From assembly GCA_002501485.1 (NCBI GenBank), contig DLTS01000073.1, positions 19,593 to 27,023 on the forward strand: DNA of 7,431 nt, given 5' to 3'. Shown piece by piece: positions 1 through 5,003 of this stretch. The notes beneath the pieces are model-generated. The model had not been told where the DNA came from. It did no database searches and was given only the letters and a program-made list of their open reading frames with translations. Each line of letters starts with the position of its first letter. Within the stretch, counting starts at the first letter, position 1. The position numbers were made by a program, and so were the translations under genes. This DNA is from Acidimicrobiaceae bacterium UBA7830 (GTDB taxonomy: Bacteria > Actinomycetota > Acidimicrobiia > Acidimicrobiales > Ilumatobacteraceae).

Positions 1-814
1 AGGCCAAGACCATGACCCAAGCCCGGCGGAAGCAGTTGTCGAAGAAATTCGACTAGCCGGTGGGACAGCTGCTGCAAACAGCGATTCAGTAGCCACACGT
101 GGCGGTGCTGACTCGATGGTCGCTGAAACGCTGAAAGAATTTGGCCAGCTCGACATTGTTGTAAACAATGCTGGAATCATCCGCAACCGAACATTCCTCA
201 ATATCAACGAGTACGAATTCGAACCGATTATCGACGTTCACGTCAAAGGGTGTTTCTTTGTCAGCCGCCCCGCATATGAACATATGAAGTCAGTGGGCTA
301 CGGACGAATTGTCAACACAAGCTCAGGCTCAGGGCTATTCGGAGCATTTGGACAAAGCGCTTACTCCGCAGCTAAGGCCGCGATCTACGGGTTCACCCGA
401 ACACTTGCGATCGAAGGATCCAGGTATGGGGTACATGTCAACGCAATAGCGCCAGGCGCATTGACTCGAATGACTGGCGACGTCCTTGGTGACGACGGCG
501 ACATCGCTAACATCACCGGCCTAACTGGAGAGGATCTCATGATGCAGCTAGGTCCACAACAGGTTGCGCCTGCCGTGGTGTACCTCGCACATGAATCATG
601 TCTGTTGAATGGCGAAACGCTGTCCGCTTCGGGCGGCAGAGTAGCTCGAGCGTTTATGGGAGTAACCAAGGGAATTTATGAAGAGGATCTAACCCTTGAA
701 TCGGTCGCGAAACGCATAGGCGAAATATGCGATGAAGATGACTACGTGGTGCCTGACAATGTTGACCAAGAAATGCAGCTTTTACTCGAACACCTTCATC
801 TAGACGACACGTAA
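1..814 (+). CDS. Short-chain dehydrogenase/reductase, MFE-2-like, 5' end missing
   Basis: The reading frame is open from base 2 to the TAA at 812-814, giving 270 visible residues. The start codon and the N-terminal Gly-rich TGxxxGxG cofactor loop lie left of the window. An ATG at 116 is internal: the residues before it already read as family sequence (a VVEEIR helix, then AGGTAAANSDSVA). Visible SDR landmarks are NNAG at residues 55-58, the catalytic serine in VNTSS near 107-108, and YSAAK at 121-125 supplying the Tyr and Lys. The C-terminal part (SASGGRVARAFMGVTKG, then an acidic helical tail) resembles the dehydrogenase domain of peroxisomal MFE-2 and its bacterial stand-alone relatives, which oxidise 3-hydroxyacyl-CoA with NAD+ in beta-oxidation. 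The family is clear; the acyl-CoA substrate is inferred from overall resemblance. It may instead act on another alcohol. It is followed by a 294-base gap, so it is probably not in the downstream operon. Confidence 0.9.
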   Translation, partial: GQDHDPSPAEAVVEEIRLAGGTAAANSDSVATRGGADSMVAETLKEFGQLDIVVNNAGIIRNRTFLNINEYEFEPIIDVHVKGCFFVSRPAYEHMKSVGYGRIVNTSSGSGLFGAFGQSAYSAAKAAIYGFTRTLAIEGSRYGVHVNAIAPGALTRMTGDVLGDDGDIANITGLTGEDLMMQLGPQQVAPAVVYLAHESCLLNGETLSASGGRVARAFMGVTKGIYEEDLTLESVAKRIGEICDEDDYVVPDNVDQEMQLLLEHLHLDDT

Positions 815-1108
815 CCGATTAAACACTGATTGCCGTTACTACCTATTCGGCTGGGACCAGGAAGAGGGTTTCGGGCACATGTATTTCGTTAGAGATCGAG
901 TCGGTTTTACCATTTCCATGGTGACAGTTACCGGTATGGCTTTCGCTCCCTTTTCCGATGGTTGGCGGGTATTTGGAGGCGGTCAGGTAGCGATTCGATT
1001 TAGAACCTTGATCCCAGCCCTTTTCTCTTCGAGCCAGAAACAAAGAGTCCTTAGCGCCACACCTTCACGAGATGCACGACACCGCAATAGATCCTCTACA
1101 TTGGAAAT
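815..1108. other. Intergenic leader region before the methanethiol oxidase operon
   Basis: No convincing gene is seen in these 294 bases. Short open frames exist on both strands (for example 843-1043 on the minus strand) but show no recognisable domain, no ribosome binding site and odd composition. The stretch holds a small hairpin (ACCAT 909-913, ATGGT 918-922, loop TTCC) and an eight-base palindrome TACCGGTA at 929-936, whose ten-base context GTTACCGGTA recurs upstream of the DUF3237 gene. No U-tailed terminator for the upstream SDR was found. The right end carries the probable promoter of the operon. Confidence 0.5.
1097..1102 (+). promoter_or_regulatory. Probable -10 box of a leaderless promoter
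   Basis: TACATT matches the TANNNT -10 pattern and sits six bases before the ATG at 1109. That spacing would put the transcription start at or next to the start codon, as in leaderless genes common in Actinobacteria and Deinococcus. In support, no usable Shine-Dalgarno sequence precedes this ATG: GGAA at 1103-1106 is only two bases away. No good -35 element was seen, which is typical of such promoters but weakens the call. Confidence 0.5.
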
Positions 1109-2485
1109 ATGGTTGTTGGAGAGGACACTGACGCGACCTGCTGTGGTCCGGGTTACGCCAGCCCCAGCGATGCGATTGCGGCCCCGAGAGAGAAACTTCT
1201 CTACACCGTTGCGCTCTACACGGGCACCGGTATCCAAAAACCCGATTATCTCGCAACCATTGATGCCGATCCCGAGAGCCCGACCTACTCCCAGGTGATC
1301 CATCGTCTGGAGATGCCCGGCATCGGCGACGAGCTACACCACACCGGATGGAATGCCTGCTCGTCATGCCACGACGACGCCTCTATGAGCCGCAAATACC
1401 TCCTACTGCCGGGAGTGCGTTCGAACAATATCTACGTCGTCGACACGGCAACTGACCCGAAGGCCCCGGCGCTGCACAAGATCATTGACGGTGACGAAAT
1501 CAAAGAGAAAGCCAACCTTTCAGGCCCACACACCGTCCACTGCCTCGGCTCAGAGATCATTATCTCGTTCCTCGGAGATGCCAAGGGTGAAGCACCCGGC
1601 GGCTACCTCCACGTTAACGAAGACTTTGAGATCGTCGGTCGCTGGGAGAACTCGATGGGCGACATCCCCTACGGATACGACTTCTGGTACCAGCCGCGCC
1701 ACAACGTCATGATTAGCTCGGAGTGGGCAGCCCCAAACACGTTCCTGCCCGGATTCGACCTCGAAGAAGTGGGGCACCTCAAGTACGGGCGGCGCCTCCA
1801 TGTGTGGGACTTCGAAAAGCGCGAGCCCGTGCAAACGATGTACCTCGGCGAAGACGGGCTGATGCCGCTAGAGGTCAAGTTCCTTCACAACCCTGACAGC
1901 ACTCACGGCTTCTGCTGCGCTGCACTGAGCTCTAATGTGATCCACTTCTGGAAAGACGATGACGACCCTGAGTGGAGGTGGGAGAAGACGGTCGACATTG
2001 AGAACGAACTGCTCCCCAATTGGCCCATTCCGCTGCCCGGTGTGATGTCGGCGCTCCTTGTCTCGATGGACGACAAGTACCTATACGTGAACAACTGGCT
2101 CCACGGTGATATGAGGCAATACGACATCACCGACCCACACAACCCAGTGCTCACCGGCCAGGTCTGGATGGGTGGCCTTCTCGGGAAGGCCCCAGTGGTG
2201 AATGGTGCGGAAGTCGCCGGCGGACCGCAGATGTTTCAACTCTCCCTTGACGGCAAACGCCTGTATGTCACTACTTCGTTGCTTTCGACTTGGGACAACC
2301 AGTTCTATCCCGAGATCAGAACTAAAGGCGGGGTGATGGTGATGATCGACTGCGACGTAGAAAACGGTGGCATGGCGATCAATGAAGACTTCATCGTTGA
2401 CTTCGGTCAGGAGCCGAACGGCCCGAGCCGATGCCACGAGACCCGCTACCCAGGTGGCGACTGCACGAGCGATATCTGGCTCTGA
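1109..2485 (+). CDS. Methanethiol oxidase / selenium-binding protein 1 (SBP56) family
   Basis: This 458-residue protein aligns nearly full length, by memory, with human SELENBP1 (472 residues). Shared blocks are the N-terminal CGPGY (12-16), PDYLATID (45-52), the HHTGWNACSSC region (77-87) with the conserved CSSC at 84-87, YGYDFWYQPRHNVMIS (188-203), WLHGDMRQYDI (330-340), GGPQMFQLSLDGKRLYVTTS (371-390) and the C-terminal YPGGDCTSDIW. The family folds as a beta-propeller and binds copper. Characterised members oxidise methanethiol with O2 and water to formaldehyde, H2S and H2O2. The N-terminus is hydrophilic with no signal peptide, so the protein should be cytoplasmic, unlike the periplasmic Hyphomicrobium enzyme. 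The ATG at 1109 is the only good start: an in-frame TAG lies at 1088-1090, and a -10-like box sits six bases upstream. The stop overlaps the next start (TGATG), so translation is probably coupled to the ferredoxin. The family call is firm; the activity is inferred from homology. Confidence 0.95.
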   Translation: MVVGEDTDATCCGPGYASPSDAIAAPREKLLYTVALYTGTGIQKPDYLATIDADPESPTYSQVIHRLEMPGIGDELHHTGWNACSSCHDDASMSRKYLLLPGVRSNNIYVVDTATDPKAPALHKIIDGDEIKEKANLSGPHTVHCLGSEIIISFLGDAKGEAPGGYLHVNEDFEIVGRWENSMGDIPYGYDFWYQPRHNVMISSEWAAPNTFLPGFDLEEVGHLKYGRRLHVWDFEKREPVQTMYLGEDGLMPLEVKFLHNPDSTHGFCCAALSSNVIHFWKDDDDPEWRWEKTVDIENELLPNWPIPLPGVMSALLVSMDDKYLYVNNWLHGDMRQYDITDPHNPVLTGQVWMGGLLGKAPVVNGAEVAGGPQMFQLSLDGKRLYVTTSLLSTWDNQFYPEIRTKGGVMVMIDCDVENGGMAINEDFIVDFGQEPNGPSRCHETRYPGGDCTSDIWL

Positions 2486-2853
2486 TGGACACCTGGACTG
2501 TCACCGTTACCAATCAAGGCGGGGCAACTTTCGACGTTGACGCAAGTCGGCCTCTCCTCGAGACATTAGAGGAACAAGGCGTCGACCTGCCGTACGGATG
2601 CCGATACGGCGGATGCATTACCTGTGCAGCGAAAGTGACCTCGGGCAAGGTAGACCAGTCAGAGCAGGTCGCACTCAACAACCGTCAGCTCAACAACGGG
2701 TATGCCGTGCTGTGCGTGGCCCGACCTATCTCCAATTGCACCCTCGAAGTAGGAGTAGAGAGTCACGACGAGCTCTACCGAAATCCGTTCCTCGATCCGC
2801 TTGAGCCTCATGAGCTGAAGTCCGACATCGCCACCGCAACAGGAGAGTCCTAA
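2485..2853 (+). CDS. Plant-type [2Fe-2S] ferredoxin
   Basis: This 122-residue protein has the plant-type ferredoxin cluster motif: Cys39, Cys44 and Cys47 (GCRYGGCITC) and the fourth ligand Cys77 in VLCVARP. The N-terminal half (TVTVTN, then ATFDVDASRPLLETLEEQG) is the usual beta-grasp lead-in. A tail of about 27 residues after SHDELYRNP is acidic and goes beyond the minimal fold of about 95 residues. The ATG at 2485 is preferred over an in-frame upstream ATG at 2431, because it overlaps the TGA of the oxidase gene (TGATG) and gives a normal ferredoxin N-terminus. The protein should be a soluble one-electron carrier in the cytoplasm. Tight coupling to the oxidase suggests it exchanges electrons with that enzyme, helps mature it, or serves a step acting on its products. 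None of these is shown by the sequence. Confidence 0.95.
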   Translation: MDTWTVTVTNQGGATFDVDASRPLLETLEEQGVDLPYGCRYGGCITCAAKVTSGKVDQSEQVALNNRQLNNGYAVLCVARPISNCTLEVGVESHDELYRNPFLDPLEPHELKSDIATATGES

Positions 2854-3383
2854 TGGCTGAGGCCGATCTTCAAATCCCTGAAACAGTCGAACATCGTTAC
2901 GACTACGACCAGGAGTACATTTCCGGCATTTTGCGATCGGTAAAAACTATTGCGATGGTTGGGGCGAGTGACGACAAGACCAAATTCAGTTACGGTGTGC
3001 TCCGCCAGCTGAACGAAATCGGCTACGAAATCCTGCCGGTCACATCCAACCTGAAGACCACAGAGATTCGAGGACTAAAGGTCTATCGGTCGCTTCAAGA
3101 AATCGACCGCCCGATCGACATGGTCGACGTGTTTCGCCCGAAGGAGGAGCTCTACGGGCTCGCCGAACAAGCCATCGCAATCGGGGCGAAGGTCCTTTGG
3201 GGTCAGATCGGTGTGTATGACGATCGCGCCGCAGCGCTCGCCGAAGCCGCAGGACTGAAGGTCGTGATGGACCGCTGTCCAAAGATTGAGTTGTTCCGCC
3301 CGTTCTGGAAGCCCCGTCTTGATCTGGAACTCAACCTGCCGGACAAGCCAGGTGCCGCCGTGGGTACCCAAACGACGACTTGA
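2853..3383 (+). CDS. CoA-binding domain protein, YccU type
   Basis: The 176 residues match the CoA_binding_2 (COG1832, YccU) family. The N-terminal lead is followed by a Rossmann-like strand and loop TIAMVGASDD (32-41), then a helix (YGVLRQLNEIGYEILPV), the DMVDVFRPKEE block (89-99), GAKVLWGQIGVYD (111-123) and the family signature VVMDRCPKIE (137-146) with Cys141. Members bind CoA or a related nucleotide, but their biochemical role is not settled. The start codon overlaps the ferredoxin stop (TAATG). It has a good ribosome binding site, AGGAG at 2841-2845, seven bases upstream, so it can be translated both by coupling and independently. From general knowledge, proteins of this family are often encoded beside O-acetylhomoserine sulfhydrylase genes, which would fit a sulfur or methanethiol context. 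The C-terminal tail after residue 164 (Pro, Gly and Thr rich) looks disordered. Confidence 0.92.
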   Translation: MAEADLQIPETVEHRYDYDQEYISGILRSVKTIAMVGASDDKTKFSYGVLRQLNEIGYEILPVTSNLKTTEIRGLKVYRSLQEIDRPIDMVDVFRPKEELYGLAEQAIAIGAKVLWGQIGVYDDRAAALAEAAGLKVVMDRCPKIELFRPFWKPRLDLELNLPDKPGAAVGTQTTT

Positions 3384-3402
3384 TTACAGCCCTATAAATC
3401 AC

Positions 3403-3423
3403 TGTTCCCGTCGGGACATTGTT
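3403..3423 (+). terminator. Weak hairpin terminator after the operon
   Basis: Twenty bases after the CoA-binding gene stop, TG (3403-3404) and TCCC (3406-3409) pair with GGGA (3413-3416) and CA (3417-3418), leaving a bulged T and a three-base loop GTC. The U-rich run TTGTT follows at 3419-3423. The stem is short and the U tract interrupted, so read-through is likely. Its place right after the operon supports the call. Confidence 0.4.
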
Positions 3424-3443
3424 AAGACCCGGGAAAGGTGGGA

Positions 3444-3521
3444 GCGAACCTCTCTTGCTTCACCTTCACGACATGAACAAGATCGTCGGCATCACGGTGG
3501 GCGTGTTGTTGCGAACCTCTC
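3444..3521. repeat. Pair of 11-base direct repeats
   Basis: GCGAACCTCTC occurs at 3444-3454 and again at 3511-3521, 67 bases apart. Both copies lie in the 146-base stretch between the convergent CoA-binding and DUF1905 genes. The flanking bases differ. No function is recognised. Confidence 0.35.
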
Positions 3522-3529
3522 AGCACACA

Positions 3530-3889
3530 TCACACGAGACGCACAAAAAACATCGCCTTGTCACCCTCACCAAGCTGATTCTCATCACGCACCTGGCGCT
3601 TCACAGGCAAGATCAAACTCTGATGTCCCCGACTGGGGAACATCGACGTGAACCACACACTCGCTCCGACACGTACCTCAATCCGGACACTGTTGAAACC
3701 CCCGCGCTCCGCCACCACATTCTCAACCTCATCCGCAACATCAAACGGCACAGTCACAAAATGCCAAGCCGGCCGCTTCGGCCATCTCCACAACACGGCA
3801 GCAAACGAAAACTCGATACCAGCGAGCGTATCCAACTCGCCGAAACACCCCCAGTCGCCGCTCCGGATCAATTTGTGCTCAATTTCCAT
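3530..3889 (-). CDS. DUF1905 domain protein
   Basis: The translation from about residue 27 onward matches DUF1905 (PF08922): EFSFAAVLWRWPKRPAWHFVTVP (26-48), then a short acidic helix, GGFNSVRIEVRVGASVWFTSMFPS (63-86), and the closing LPVKRQVRDENQLGEGD block (94-110). The family is a small beta-rich domain of unknown function, sometimes fused to or found beside YdeI-type proteins. The start is uncertain. The ATG at 3889 gives 119 residues but has no Shine-Dalgarno sequence, and the first 25 residues look unlike family members, which usually begin about ten residues before the first strand. A TTG at residue 19 or another internal start is possible. The gene is convergent with the methanethiol oxidase operon, 146 bases away. 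It shows no clear functional tie to its neighbours. Confidence 0.8.
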   Translation of the reverse strand: MEIEHKLIRSGDWGCFGELDTLAGIEFSFAAVLWRWPKRPAWHFVTVPFDVADEVENVVAERGGFNSVRIEVRVGASVWFTSMFPSRGHQSLILPVKRQVRDENQLGEGDKAMFFVRLV

Positions 3890-3957
3890 AAAAGGTGTAA
3901 CAAATGAGACACAACTAGCGATTACACAGATGTTCGAGTAGCAGTTCCCCCCACCAG

Positions 3958-4002
3958 AAAAGCCCACCTGATGAAGCAGCGCCGCTTACCAGGTGGGTTT
4001 TT
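3958..4002. terminator. Strong intrinsic terminator hairpin, possibly bidirectional
   Basis: CCCACCTG (3963-3970) pairs perfectly with CAGGTGGG (3990-3997). The stem extends by a G-U pair and four A-U pairs (AAAA 3958-3961 with TTTT 3999-4002). The 19-base loop contains a second short stem, AAGC (3974-3977) with GCTT (3984-3987). Read rightward, the GC stem is followed by TTTTT. Read leftward it is followed by TTTT, so it could act on both strands. Leftward it would end transcripts from the NTF2-like gene before DUF1905; rightward it would stop read-through of the operon. Confidence 0.75.
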
Positions 4003-4249
4003 CGCGCTGAATATAAATCAGTGGCTGCTTGTTCGTGCTGACCCTCCGAGACCACTACAACTCCGCCTTCATCTCGAGGCCAAATCAGATCTCTCGTGCA
4101 ATTTCGTGTTCCGGCTTTGTGTGCGAATGCTGCGCGGATCTCTTGGCGAATGTCCGCTCCCGTGAAACCGCCGATCAGGGCAAGCGCCCCATCTATCACG
4201 ACGCGTTCACCCGCGTTGCCCTCGTCCACCCGGCGGCAGGCAGTCCCGC
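4003..4249. other. Region with no assignable gene
   Basis: This stretch of 247 bases lies between the terminator hairpin and the NTF2-like stop codon. A minus-strand frame is open from GTG at 4229 down to 3915 (104 codons). Its first 40 residues have good GC-rich codon choice and include IGGFTGADIRQEIRAAF, a loose match to the sensor-2 region of AAA+ ATPases (GFTGAD). The frame has no ribosome binding site, runs through the terminator hairpin and lacks the rest of any domain. It could be a decayed gene remnant or chance, so no gene is called. Confidence 0.4.
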
Positions 4250-4723
4250 TCAGCGCTCGTATGGAAGCGACGAGTGGTGCAGCACAATCCGCAGCCCTCC
4301 GCCGGTTTCGCGCCGGTAGCCGAAGCTCTTGTCGACTGTGGTGACCTCACCCTGATCGTTAGTCAACACCATCCGGCCCATCCACATCGCCACGTTGCCG
4401 TCGACGAAGCTGGCGGCAGTCGTTGAGTCAACGTTGCACCATCTGTTCAGGGCGAACCCGCTGTCGTAGGGGAAGGCTGGATCGTCACCGACGAAGTAGG
4501 AGATTGCTCCGGCCCTCGTGGGACGAAACGTCTGGTCGCCGCTTGCCATGGTGGGCTTGAACAGCACCGGCCCAAGGCCGTAGCCGTAGGCGTCATCGAT
4601 GACGCGCTCGGCGACGGAGCGAGCTCCCTCGACGCCAGAGGTCTCGTGAGCCTGCGAAATTGCGATTAGACCATCGCTCCAAGCTTGGCGCGCCACCTCA
4701 AGGTCTGCCTCAGTGATAGTCAT
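4250..4723 (-). CDS. NTF2-like (SnoaL/CaMKII-association type) protein
   Basis: This 157-residue protein resembles a family of small NTF2-fold proteins, some mislabelled phosphoribosyl-AMP cyclohydrolase in databases. Landmarks are the GPVLFKPT segment (51-58), GAISYFVGDD (72-81), SGFALNRW (88-95), the central strand FVDGNVAMWMGRMVLTND (106-123) and the closing KSFGYRR...LRIVLHHSSLPY (132-155). The pattern VLFKPT...HHSSLPY is typical. The HH pair at 149-150 could lie in the fold's pocket. NTF2-fold members act as small-molecule isomerases, dehydratases or binding proteins, and the substrate here is unknown. The ATG at 4723 is well supported: AAAAGGGGG (4729-4737 on the minus strand) ends five bases upstream. 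It lies 280 bases downstream of the acyl-CoA ligase on the same strand, separated by a hairpin, so it probably has its own promoter. Confidence 0.85.
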   Translation of the reverse strand: MTITEADLEVARQAWSDGLIAISQAHETSGVEGARSVAERVIDDAYGYGLGPVLFKPTMASGDQTFRPTRAGAISYFVGDDPAFPYDSGFALNRWCNVDSTTAASFVDGNVAMWMGRMVLTNDQGEVTTVDKSFGYRRETGGGLRIVLHHSSLPYER

Positions 4724-4788
4724 CGTTGCCCCCTTTTAGTGATGGTGCCTCACAGCTTCGCCGGAGTGCGTCGTGCTGCGCCTAATCA

Positions 4789-4794
4789 AAAATA
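4789..4794 (-). promoter_or_regulatory. Possible -10 box for the NTF2-like gene
   Basis: The only AT-rich patch in the 280-base gap reads TATTTT on the minus strand, 65 bases before the start codon. It fits the TANNNT pattern. No convincing -35 hexamer was found at 16-18 bases. The rest of the gap (4724-5003) shows no gene. Confidence 0.22.
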
Positions 4795-4955
4795 GTGTTA
4801 ATTCGCTGAATTCTGGCACGTGGCCGCCGACTTTCGCAGAACGCACGAACGGTGGTGGTACAGCATCACGTCCGACCGCAGTTTTGGTCTGATCGAAATA
4901 TCCATCATGCACTGTCTTCAGGTGGCGGCAGGGACAGGGAGGCGTGAGCCCAAGT

Positions 4956-4995
4956 CTTCCCTCTAAGAGAATCTTCTGAATTCACGAGAGGGAAG
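4956..4995 (-). terminator. Stem-loop just after the acyl-CoA ligase stop codon
   Basis: CTTCCCTCT (4956-4964) pairs perfectly over nine bases with AGAGGGAAG (4987-4995), leaving a 22-base loop. On the minus strand the stem begins eight bases after the ligase TAA. No U tract follows on either strand, so this is a tailless hairpin of the kind often found at actinobacterial transcript ends. It could instead stabilise the mRNA 3' end. Confidence 0.5.
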
Positions 4996-5003
4996 GATCT
5001 TGG

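Noticed and set aside
843..1298. Open frames on both strands in the leader before the methanethiol oxidase gene
   Set aside because: They have no domain, no ribosome binding site and no consistent codon bias. The longer ones run into the oxidase gene in the wrong frame or strand and are shadows.
2431..2484. Upstream ATG that would extend the ferredoxin by 18 residues
   Set aside because: The extension lies entirely inside the oxidase gene and is basic and unlike ferredoxins. The ATG overlapping the oxidase stop gives a standard N-terminus.
1109..2485. Selenocysteine in the 'selenium-binding' protein
   Set aside because: There is no in-frame TGA before the stop, and the conserved positions are Cys codons. 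The family name refers to bound selenium, not selenocysteine.
3473..3907. Plus-strand frame starting MNKIVGITVGVLL, resembling a signal peptide
   Set aside because: After this short hydrophobic start it becomes a His/Arg/Pro-rich antisense shadow of the DUF1905 gene, with no domain.
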